DNA of 49,651 nucleotides from an uncultured Anaerosolibacter sp. (GTDB lineage: Bacteria > Bacillota_A > Clostridia > Peptostreptococcales > Thermotaleaceae). Where the stretch lies: NCBI GenBank assembly GCA_937948705.1, contig CALECF010000043.1, forward strand, positions 1-49,651. The letters are read 5' to 3'. The translations under genes were made by a program, and so were the position numbers. Of the stretch, positions 8,093 through 15,018 are shown in pieces; position 1 is the first letter of the stretch, and each line of letters begins with the position of its first letter. The notes beneath the pieces were generated by a model that saw only the letters and a list, made by a program, of their open reading frames with translations, made no database searches and was not told the DNA's origin.

Positions 8093-8780
8093 GAAAATTT
8101 CCCCCTTTTTTATTTATATAGGATCATGATAAAATAAAGCCATGCATTGATTGTTCAAGATCGTAATTAGATAGAGTAACCGTCACCTCCCTAAATATTT
8201 TTCGCTTTTTATGGCGGTATAAACATACCTCCCTTCGTTAAAGAGTAAAGAATTATTTTAAAATGATATGCTTTTGCAATACATTAGACTCGACTCCCTA
8301 CAGGAAGGGGGAGACAACGTTTGTTTTTAAGGAGTGCACGCTGCATCAGTTGATGCATGTATCCATAAAGAATATTAACTTTTTACTGCGAAAGAAGTAG
8401 GATAAGTGCCACGACGGTAGCCAAAGGGCTTTGGATAAGGTGTTGTTCTCGAATGGATGGAATCATGAGAGCTTGTTTGATAGACAACTTAGCTTAATAA
8501 AATATTATAATAATGTTTGGAAAATTAGAACAATTATTATTTTTATGACAGATAGAGTCTTTGGAGCCTTGTCCAGCGCTGCTAAATAAAGGTAGGTATT
8601 TCCTTGTTTTTCCATATATTCAATCAAAAACATAATAAAGTTGTATTTTTAATTATATTTTTTACAAAAGAATGATTATTTTTTAATTAACAACCTGTGT
8701 ATTTGACACCATGTGATGATGAGGACATATCTATTTTAGCATTGAAGTGCTTTATAGGTTGATAGAAGGAGGAGGGACAG
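8093..8780. other. 688-nt divergent intergenic region between alcohol dehydrogenase and mobA
   Basis: It holds a 16-bp dyad TGCATCAGTTGATGCA at 8342-8357, a stem at 8420-8433 (CCAAAG/CTTTGG), and single half-sites of the TGTTC/GAACA type at 8152, 8444 and 8527. Bases 8521-8534 repeat 14 nt of activator site 1 exactly (AAAATTAGAACAAT). A 62-codon open frame at 8401-8589 has no start or ribosome site. The last 150 nt before mobA are AT-rich, with TTGACA at 8703. No gene was recognised. Confidence 0.5.
8703..8731 (+). promoter_or_regulatory. Possible promoter of mobA
   Basis: A perfect TTGACA at 8703-8708 is followed after 17 nt by CATATC, which keeps only the central bases of TATAAT. The position, about 45 nt upstream of the ribosome site, is reasonable. 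Confidence 0.35.
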
Positions 8781-9380
8781 TTGAAAATAAACACCGCCAT
8801 ACTGTTAGCAGGTGGTAAGAGTCGTAGAATGGGATTTGATAAAAGATTTATTGAGATTCAGAATAAAACGATGATTGATTATCAAATTGAAAAATTATAT
8901 AAAGCGTTTGAAAGAATTCTTTTGGTTACCGATGATACAAGTCTCTTCTCAAATTATCCCTGTGAAGTCATCAAGGACGAATTTGAAGAAGTTGGTGTTC
9001 TTGGGGGCATATATACTGGTCTAAAAAATTCACAGACAATGTATAATTATGTTCTAGCTTGTGACATGCCTAGCATAAACTACAATTATATCCAATATAT
9101 GAAGGACCTGCTTAGGGAAGCGCCTAAAGAATATGATGGGTTAATCACTCAATATGGGGAGTGGATAGAGCCCTTTAATGCTTGTTACCATAAGAAGTTG
9201 ATGGGACCATTAAAGTATGCCATTGAAAATGGTCACAGGCGTCTTTCACAGATTTTACAAGATGCTGATGTGTTATACGTAGATGAGGAAACCGCCAGGG
9301 GCTTTAGTCCAGATTGGGGAATGTTTACAAATTTAAACTCAGCAGATGATCTGAGTAAATATTTGAAAGAGGAAGAGTAA
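8781..9380 (+). CDS. mobA: MobA-type molybdenum cofactor guanylyltransferase
   Basis: 199-residue nucleotidyltransferase that would transfer GMP to molybdopterin to make the guanine dinucleotide form. The N-terminal loop AILLAGGKSRRMGFDK is the signature GTP-binding region of MobA, and LACDMPSI (about residue 93) supplies the metal-binding aspartate. The start is TTG at 8781, preceded by AGGAGGAGGGACAG. It is the first gene of the plus-strand cofactor cluster but has its own transcriptional start, since the riboswitch and terminator lie after it. AOR-type enzymes use non-nucleotide bis-pterin, so MobA implies that another dinucleotide-using enzyme exists elsewhere in the genome. Confidence 0.88.
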   Translation: MKINTAILLAGGKSRRMGFDKRFIEIQNKTMIDYQIEKLYKAFERILLVTDDTSLFSNYPCEVIKDEFEEVGVLGGIYTGLKNSQTMYNYVLACDMPSINYNYIQYMKDLLREAPKEYDGLITQYGEWIEPFNACYHKKLMGPLKYAIENGHRRLSQILQDADVLYVDEETARGFSPDWGMFTNLNSADDLSKYLKEEE

Positions 9381-9426
9381 TTTTTTAAAAATAAAGAATC
9401 TGCGTATGGTTTTTTCGTTTTTTCTA

Positions 9427-9435
9427 TGCTATAAT
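9427..9435 (+). promoter_or_regulatory. Extended -10 promoter of the moeA leader
   Basis: TGCTATAAT is a perfect extended -10 element with a poor -35. Initiation near 9442 would produce a leader of about 220 nt that carries the riboswitch. Confidence 0.6.
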
Positions 9436-9475
9436 TTTGAAAGATTCAGTAAATTTCGAATTTAACCTAATTGAA

Positions 9476-9578
9476 TATTTTTTCCGAGTCATATTGTCTA
9501 AAGTTTTTTGCTAAGAGAATATGACCTTTGGGTACAAAAAGAAATTTTTGCACCTCCCACGATTGGAAAGGAAAAATA
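9476..9578 (+). ncRNA. Moco (molybdenum/tungsten cofactor) riboswitch aptamer
   Basis: The 3' half matches the Moco RNA signature as I recall it from the E. coli moaA leader. There a GC-rich hairpin is followed by CCTCCCG, then TGGAAAGG. Here the hairpin CAAAAA-GAAA-TTTTTG (9535-9550) is followed by CACCTCCCACGATTGGAAAG. The 5' half has the stem GTCATATT/AATATGAC (about 9489-9524) and then CTTTGGG. A closing P1 stem pairs TATTTTTTCC (9476-9485) with GGAAAAATA (9570-9578), with one bulge. The position in the leader of moeA, the step that inserts the metal, fits feedback control. Confidence 0.85.
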
Positions 9579-9592
9579 CTATTTCATCAACA

Positions 9593-9625
9593 AACAATCC
9601 TTTCCAGGATTGTTTTTGTTATTTT
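9593..9625 (+). terminator. Intrinsic terminator acting as riboswitch expression platform
   Basis: The stem AACAATCC/GGATTGTT with loop TTTCCA is followed by TTTGTTATTTT. TCCTTTCCA (9598-9606), in its 5' arm and loop, is exactly complementary to TGGAAAGGA of the aptamer (9564-9572). The aptamer's conserved 3' segment can therefore act as antiterminator when no ligand is bound. Confidence 0.85.
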
Positions 9626-9661
9626 ACGGGCTTTATGTCTTGGACCAGAGGGGGATGAAAG

Positions 9662-10891
9662 ATGGAGTTATTAAAGGTGGATCGGGTAGAACAAGTGTTG
9701 CAAAAAATGGAGGACTATTTTAAGGATTTGGTGCTGGAAGGACAGTGGGTTCATATCACAGATACCCTGGACAGAATTTTATATGAAGATATTGAAGCCC
9801 CTATTCAGCTTCCTGAGTTTCGACGTTCCACCGTTGACGGATATGCATTATTGGCCAAGGATACCTTTGGTGCCAGTGAAGGGTTACCCACGTTTTTAAA
9901 CAATATTGGGAAAGTAGAAATGGGAAAGAGTACTGGGTTAATTGTTAATAGTGGGGAATGTGTGTACGTGCCAACGGGTGGAATGCTACCATCTGGTGCG
10001 GATGCAATGGTAATGATTGAACATGCTGAGGATTTGGACGAGTTGACTTTAGCAGTATATCAGTCCGTTGCACCCGGGGAAAGCGTTATGCAAGCAGGAG
10101 AGGATATCCAAAAGGGAGAGGTGTTGTTGAAGAAAGGCCGTAAAATACGGGCTCAGGACATAGGTGCCTTGGCAGCCCTAGGAATTGAGGGTGTAAGGGT
10201 GTTTGAGCGACCGAAGGTTACGGTACTTTCCACAGGGGATGAAATTGTTGATCCATTTTCTAATGTACAATTGGGACAGATACGAGATATCAATACCTAT
10301 GCCCTATCGGCCATGATAGAAGAGCTTGGTGGAGAGGTCGTCCATCGATGTGTCATTCAAGATGAGTATGATCTATTAAAGGAGAAGGCAGAAGAAGCCC
10401 TAGAACATTGTCATGTCCTTATTGTTTCAGGGGGAAGTTCTGTTGGGATAAAGGATGTTACAGCAAAGGTAATCAATGATCTTGGAAAACCAGGGGTTTT
10501 TGTTCATGGGATTGCCATAAAGCCAGGAAAACCAACGATTATTGGAAAGGCAAAAAACAAAGCAGTTTTTGGGTTGCCAGGGCATCCGGTATCAGCCATC
10601 ATTGTTTGTAAAGTGTTTCTTGGATACCTCTTGGGACGACTACAAGCCCAGGAATCAGTGGAACATATGATAATCTATGCCAGGGCAGCCACCAACATTC
10701 ATTCATCACCGGGGAAAGAGACCTATCAAATGGTCATTTTAGAAGACAATAATGGCGAGTATTTAGCAAAACCGATACATGGAAAATCTGGCGCCATTAC
10801 GCTCCTAACAAAGGCCCATGGCTATATCGCCATTGATACCAACAAAGAGGGTGTCGAAAAAGGTGAAAAAGTGAGGGTAGTACTATTTTAG
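9662..10891 (+). CDS. moeA: MoeA, molybdopterin molybdenum/tungsten-transferase
   Basis: 409-residue MoeA that inserts molybdate or tungstate into adenylylated molybdopterin. N-terminal domains carry RRSTVDGYAL (about 54-63) and the PTGGMLPSGADAMVMIE segment. The central MogA-like domain has TGDEI, GQIRDIN, SGGSSVG and the KPGKPT...FGLPGHPVS run. Length is normal and the ATG at 9662 follows GAGGGGGAT. It is the first gene behind the Moco riboswitch and terminator, so it and the following genes are probably under cofactor feedback. A second MoeA-like gene lies directly downstream. Confidence 0.95.
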   Translation: MELLKVDRVEQVLQKMEDYFKDLVLEGQWVHITDTLDRILYEDIEAPIQLPEFRRSTVDGYALLAKDTFGASEGLPTFLNNIGKVEMGKSTGLIVNSGECVYVPTGGMLPSGADAMVMIEHAEDLDELTLAVYQSVAPGESVMQAGEDIQKGEVLLKKGRKIRAQDIGALAALGIEGVRVFERPKVTVLSTGDEIVDPFSNVQLGQIRDINTYALSAMIEELGGEVVHRCVIQDEYDLLKEKAEEALEHCHVLIVSGGSSVGIKDVTAKVINDLGKPGVFVHGIAIKPGKPTIIGKAKNKAVFGLPGHPVSAIIVCKVFLGYLLGRLQAQESVEHMIIYARAATNIHSSPGKETYQMVILEDNNGEYLAKPIHGKSGAITLLTKAHGYIAIDTNKEGVEKGEKVRVVLF

Positions 10892-10946
10892 ATCGTACAT
10901 ATCAAGAATGGGATGATAGAATAATTGACGAATGTATTTATAAATG

Positions 10947-11012
10947 GTTAGACGTTAGAGGTTAGACCCTAGAAGCTTAAATATGTTTTACCTCTAATTT
11001 GTAACTTCTAGC
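10947..11012. repeat. GTTAGNN heptad inverted-repeat element (copy 2)
   Basis: Three heptads GTTAGAC, GTTAGAG, GTTAGAC (10947-10967) are followed, 24 nt later, by CTCTAAT, TTGTAAC, TTCTAGC (10992-11012). It sits between the two moeA genes and ends nine bases before the next ribosome site. Confidence 0.65.
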
Positions 11013-11035
11013 ATCCAACAAGGGGGAAATCACAC

Positions 11036-12961
11036 TTGAAAAAGAAAGAGCGAAACTTATATCTTTCCAATGTAGATGTAGATGAGGCTTTAGATTTATA
11101 TTTTCGAAGATTAGATGAGGACCGCCAAGGATTGCATGTGGAAACAGTAGGAGTGATTGAGGCCTTAGGAAGGGTCACTGCAAACCCGATCTTTGCCAGA
11201 TTATCATCCCCTAATCATAACGCAGCAGCCATGGATGGTATTGCTGTAAAGGCACAGAAGACCTTCGGAGCATCTGAGGCTAACCCTAGGCGATTAAGGA
11301 TCAATGAGGACTTTATATTTATTGATACGGGAGACCCAATAAAAGATCCCTATGATGCCGTCATTATGATTGAAGATGTGGTGGAGATTGATGAGGAAAC
11401 GGTGGAAATCATAAAGGCCGCTTCTCCATGGCAGGATATTCGACCCATCGGCGAAGATATTGTTGCCCATGAAATGATTGTGCCTTCCCATCACACCATA
11501 CGACCTGTGGATCTAGGGGCATTACTGAGCGGTGGCATACTAGAAATTCAGGTATATCGCAAGCCTAGGGTGGGCATCATGCCCACCGGATCTGAGATTA
11601 TAGAACCCCATGACCCCATGGTAGAAGGAAAGATAATCGAATCAAACTCCCGGGTATTTGAGGGCCTTGTGAAGGAATATGGTGGGCATCCCAATCGATA
11701 TCGTCCAATTGCCGATGATTATGGTCTGCTTCGAGAACAGGTTCTGCTAGCGGTGAAAGAAAATGATATGGTCATTATCAATGCTGGCTCATCGGCAGGA
11801 TCAGAGGACTATACTGTGAAGCTGATCCGTGAACTTGGTGAGGTGCTGATCCATGGGATCGCAACGAGACCTGGTAAACCAACAATATTGGGAATCATCC
11901 AGGGAAAGCCAGTAATAGGGATACCAGGATATCCAGTATCAGCATATTTTGTATTTGATACCTTTGCTAAGCCCCTGATTTCAAAATATCTGGGCCAAGG
12001 GGTTGCCAATCGCCAACGGGTAGGAGCGGTTGTATCCAAAAGAATTGTATCAGCACTGAAGCATAAAGAATATGTACGCATGAAGCTAGGGATGGTTGGC
12101 GATCAATTGATTGCTACACCTCTAAATAGAGGGGCGGGTGCCACTATGTCCTTGGTAAGGGCCGATGGTATTCTGATCATTCCCCAGAACAGTGAAGGTG
12201 TTGAAGCAGGAGAGCAAATTCAGGTGGAGTTATTAAAGGATATCCAGGATATTCACCATACCATCGTATCTATTGGTAGCCACGACTTAATCATGGATAT
12301 GATAGGGAATTTCATCCATCACCAAGATGCTGAATATCATTTATCTTCTGCCCATGTGGGCAGCCTAGGTGGACTGATGGCCCTCAGAAGGGGTGAGGCC
12401 CATATGGCGCCAATCCATTTGTTGGATGAGGCGCAAGGCGAATACAATATTCCTTTTATTAAGAAATATCTATCCAATGAGGATATGGCGATTATCAAGG
12501 GTGTAAAAAGAATTCAAGGGTTCATATTACCCAAGAACAACCCTAAAAATATCAAGAGTTTCCATGATTTAACCAGGGAAGACGTCCAGTTTGTAAATCG
12601 ACAAAGAGGTGCAGGGACAAGGATTCTTGTAGACTATAAATTGAAAGAGAGCCAAATCGATGGGGGTGCCATTCGTGGATATAATCGAGAAATGACAACC
12701 CATATGGCAGTGGCAGCGGCAGTAGCATCGGGAGCAGCAGATGTTGGGATTGGTGTTTTATCCGCTGCTAAAGCACTTCATTTAGATTTCATACCCATTG
12801 GAGACGAGGATTATGATTTTGCTGTTCCTGCAAAATATTTAGATCATCCTATGATACAGTTGTTCATTCAGGTTCTTAAATCCAAGGAACTGAAAGAAGC
12901 CATAGATGTGATGGGAGGTTATAAACTCGACCGTGCAGGGGAGATTGTATGGATAGATTAA
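11036..12961 (+). CDS. MoeA fused to a C-terminal periplasmic-binding-protein-like domain
   Basis: 641-residue protein. Residues 1 to about 400 are a second MoeA (NHNAAAMDGIAV, PTGSEI, NAGSSAGSEDY, RPGKPT, IGIPGYPVSAYF). Residues about 410-641 form a PBP_like domain related to LysR and molybdate-binding effector domains (GSHDLIMD, RQRGAGTRILVDY, AVASGAADVGIG). Families with this architecture are known in anaerobes with tungsten or molybdenum enzymes. The extra domain is thought to bind an oxyanion or cofactor, but I know of no firm assignment. It has no signal peptide, so it acts in the cytoplasm. The start is TTG at 11036 after AGGGGG. Having two MoeA proteins allows separate molybdate and tungstate insertion; this is inference. 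Confidence 0.92.
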   Translation: MKKKERNLYLSNVDVDEALDLYFRRLDEDRQGLHVETVGVIEALGRVTANPIFARLSSPNHNAAAMDGIAVKAQKTFGASEANPRRLRINEDFIFIDTGDPIKDPYDAVIMIEDVVEIDEETVEIIKAASPWQDIRPIGEDIVAHEMIVPSHHTIRPVDLGALLSGGILEIQVYRKPRVGIMPTGSEIIEPHDPMVEGKIIESNSRVFEGLVKEYGGHPNRYRPIADDYGLLREQVLLAVKENDMVIINAGSSAGSEDYTVKLIRELGEVLIHGIATRPGKPTILGIIQGKPVIGIPGYPVSAYFVFDTFAKPLISKYLGQGVANRQRVGAVVSKRIVSALKHKEYVRMKLGMVGDQLIATPLNRGAGATMSLVRADGILIIPQNSEGVEAGEQIQVELLKDIQDIHHTIVSIGSHDLIMDMIGNFIHHQDAEYHLSSAHVGSLGGLMALRRGEAHMAPIHLLDEAQGEYNIPFIKKYLSNEDMAIIKGVKRIQGFILPKNNPKNIKSFHDLTREDVQFVNRQRGAGTRILVDYKLKESQIDGGAIRGYNREMTTHMAVAAAVASGAADVGIGVLSAAKALHLDFIPIGDEDYDFAVPAKYLDHPMIQLFIQVLKSKELKEAIDVMGGYKLDRAGEIVWID

Positions 12962-12964
12962 GTT

Positions 12965-13059
12965 GTTAGTTGTTAGTGAATAGTGGTCAGGAGATAAGGT
13001 TTGACCCATTACACTTTGCTGGTGAGAATATTTCTAACCGCTAACCTCTAACTTCTAAC
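12965..13059. repeat. GTTAGNN heptad inverted-repeat element (copy 3)
   Basis: GTTAGTT and GTTAGTG (12965-12978) are followed 53 nt later by four heptads TTCTAAC, CGCTAAC, CTCTAAC, TTCTAAC (13032-13059). The element ends 12 nt upstream of the moaA ribosome site. Confidence 0.7.
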
Positions 13060-13080
13060 CTCTTGAATGGGGGGAGAACG

Positions 13081-14046
13081 ATGAAGGATACGTCAGGAAG
13101 AAACATCAATTATCTAAGAATCTCAGTCACGGATTTGTGTAATTTAAGATGTATGTATTGCATGCCCCAAAATGGAATTCAAAAAAAACCTCATAGGGAG
13201 ATTTTATCTTTAGAGGAAATATATCAGGTGGCAGGGATGGCTGTGGAACTTGGAATCAATAAAATTCGCATTACCGGGGGTGAGCCCTTGGTACGAAATG
13301 GGATTATCAAATTCGTTGAAGCCATCGCTCAGTTAGAGGGTATTCAGGACTTGGCTATGACTACCAATGGAATTTTGCTAAAAAAACATGCTGGGGACTT
13401 GAAAAATGCAGGCCTAAATAGAGTCAATATCAGCTTAGATACGCTAAAGGCTGAAAAATATGAACAGATTACTCGGGGTGGAAAGTTAAAAACTGTTCTG
13501 GAGGGTATTGAGGAAGCCGCAAAAGTTGGACTTAATCCTATCAAAATCAATACAGTATTGATCGGTGATTTTAATGATGATGAGGTAGAGGACTTCGTTG
13601 AACTAACCCTTAAAGAAAACATCGAAGTTCGGTTTATTGAACTGATGCCCATTGGCCAAGCAAGTACTTGGACAAAAAACCGATTCATCTCCAACAATAC
13701 CATCAAGGAGAGAATCCCAGAATTGATCCCTATTTATGATGGAGATAAACACAGTCCCGCAAAATATTATAAGCTGCCAGGGTCAAAGGGGAAGATCGGA
13801 TTTATTAATCCCATTAGTAGTCATTTTTGCAAGTACTGTAACCGCATTCGGTTGACAGCAGATGGACGGCTGAAGCCGTGTTTACATTCCAATCAGGAAA
13901 TTGATATCAAGACAGCCTTGAGGCACCATATCGGAGATTTAAGGGAACTTATGGAAGCAGCGATTCAAGCGAAACCAATTCAGCATCACTTAAACGATGT
14001 AAACCATGAACCCATCGATCGAGACATGTATCGGATAGGAGGATAA
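13081..14046 (+). CDS. moaA: GTP 3',8-cyclase MoaA
   Basis: 321-residue radical-SAM enzyme for the first step of molybdopterin synthesis. The N-terminal cluster is C20-x3-C24-x2-C27 in DLCNLRCMYC, with GGEPL near residue 66. The C-terminal cluster uses C250, C253 and C267 (HFCKYCNRIRLTADGRLKPC). It ends in the conserved Gly-Gly, which is needed for catalysis in studied MoaA proteins. The ATG at 13081 with GGGGGGAG just upstream is chosen over a TTG six codons earlier that would overlap that site. The moaC start follows one base after the moaA stop, so the two genes are an operon. Confidence 0.96.
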   Translation: MKDTSGRNINYLRISVTDLCNLRCMYCMPQNGIQKKPHREILSLEEIYQVAGMAVELGINKIRITGGEPLVRNGIIKFVEAIAQLEGIQDLAMTTNGILLKKHAGDLKNAGLNRVNISLDTLKAEKYEQITRGGKLKTVLEGIEEAAKVGLNPIKINTVLIGDFNDDEVEDFVELTLKENIEVRFIELMPIGQASTWTKNRFISNNTIKERIPELIPIYDGDKHSPAKYYKLPGSKGKIGFINPISSHFCKYCNRIRLTADGRLKPCLHSNQEIDIKTALRHHIGDLRELMEAAIQAKPIQHHLNDVNHEPIDRDMYRIGG

Positions 14047-14047
14047 T

Positions 14048-14539
14048 ATGAAGCTAACCCACATAGATGAGAATGGAAGAGCTAAGATGGTGGATGTAGG
14101 AGAGAAGGAAGATACTCAACGGGTAGCCGTTGCTGGTGCATCGATTCAAATGGCACCTGAGACCTTGTCCATGATTAAGGAAGGAAAGATGAAAAAGGGA
14201 GATGTTCTATCTGTAGCCCAAGTAGCTGGTATTATGGGGGTGAAGCGAACCAGTGAATTGATTCCTATGTGTCATCAGATACTGATTTCTGGTGTGGAGA
14301 TGGACTTTAGGGTTGATGAAGAAAATAGTATGATTCATATAGAAGTCACCGTAAAAACCATTGGGAAAACAGGCGTAGAAATGGAAGCCCTCCAAGGGGT
14401 AACCATAGCAGCCCTTACCATTTATGATATGTGTAAAGCTGTTGATAAGGATATGGTCATTTCGGATATTCTATTGATTAAAAAGATAGGTGGTAAGTCC
14501 GGCACCTATATTCGAGGGGGAGAGCGTATTGAAGGGTAG
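14048..14539 (+). CDS. moaC: Cyclic pyranopterin monophosphate synthase MoaC
   Basis: 163-residue MoaC, partner of MoaA in forming cPMP. Family segments are in order: KMVDVGEK near residue 14, the histidine motif as PMCHQI (about 73-78), GVEMEALQGV, and DMCKAVDKDM, which carries the catalytic Asp-Lys pair. The motif normally reads CHP; a glutamine replaces the proline here, and LTG is LQG in the next motif. Neither change touches a catalytic residue that I recognise. The gene starts one base after moaA and its 3' end overlaps the MOSC gene. Confidence 0.95.
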   Translation: MKLTHIDENGRAKMVDVGEKEDTQRVAVAGASIQMAPETLSMIKEGKMKKGDVLSVAQVAGIMGVKRTSELIPMCHQILISGVEMDFRVDEENSMIHIEVTVKTIGKTGVEMEALQGVTIAALTIYDMCKAVDKDMVISDILLIKKIGGKSGTYIRGGERIEG

Positions 14540-14966
14540 GGTAATCGCGATTAATATCAGTGAGAAAAAAGGAGTGCCGAAGAAGACGATTGAGCAAGGG
14601 ATGTTTAGGGTAGATCATGGATTAGAAGGAGATGCCCATGCAGGAAATTGGCATCGACAAGTGAGCCTTTTGGGAAATGAAAGCATCGAAAAAATGAAGG
14701 CCATTGGGATTGAAGGACTGTGTACAGGGAAATTCGCAGAAAATATTACAACAGAAGGTATTGAACTATGGACACTGCCCGTTGGGACAAAACTCCAAAT
14801 CGGTGAAACGATTCAGGAGGTTACTCAGATTGGAAAGGAATGTCATACAAAATGTGCTATCTTTCATCAAGTAGGAAATTGTGTCATGCCTACAGAGGGC
14901 ATATTCACCAAAGTACTAAAGGAAGGTATCATCAAATCAGGAGATGAAATGATTATTTTAGACTAA
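14529..14966 (+). CDS. Stand-alone MOSC-domain protein
   Basis: 145-residue MOSC (Moco sulfurase C-terminal) protein of the small type found in bacterial cofactor clusters. It shows the DHGLEGDAHAG segment (about 33-43) and the conserved cysteine region KECHTKCAIF followed by GNCVMPTEGIF. These proteins are presumed to bind the cofactor or carry sulfur to it; the reaction here is unknown. The TTG at 14529 lies eight bases after GAGGGGG and overlaps the moaC end by 11 nt, implying coupling. It is the last gene of the plus-strand cofactor operon and is followed by a strong terminator. Confidence 0.88.
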   Translation: MKGRVIAINISEKKGVPKKTIEQGMFRVDHGLEGDAHAGNWHRQVSLLGNESIEKMKAIGIEGLCTGKFAENITTEGIELWTLPVGTKLQIGETIQEVTQIGKECHTKCAIFHQVGNCVMPTEGIFTKVLKEGIIKSGDEMIILD

Positions 14967-14969
14967 AGG

Positions 14970-15018
14970 AAGAGTCACCTTTCCATGAATGAAGTGGGAA
15001 GGTGACTCTTTTGTTTTT
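14970..15018. terminator. Terminator between the cofactor operon and sulP
   Basis: The 12-bp arms AAGAGTCACCTT/AAGGTGACTCTT are followed by TTGTTTTT on the plus strand. The hairpin lies between convergent genes and probably serves both. Confidence 0.9.

Noticed and set aside
8104..8119. Possible sigma-54 promoter for adh (TGGCTTTATTTTATCA on the minus strand)
   Set aside because: The -12 element lacks the essential G of GC, so the match is too weak.
8260..8290. TTGCA with a poor -24 partner upstream of adh
   Set aside because: The -24 reads AGTCT rather than TGGCA and the distance to adh is about 180 nt.
8401..8589. 62-codon open frame upstream of mobA
   Set aside because: No early start codon, no ribosome site and no recognisable domain; probably chance.
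9508..9723. 71-codon open frame before moeA
   Set aside because: It runs through the riboswitch aptamer and terminator into moeA, without a ribosome site.
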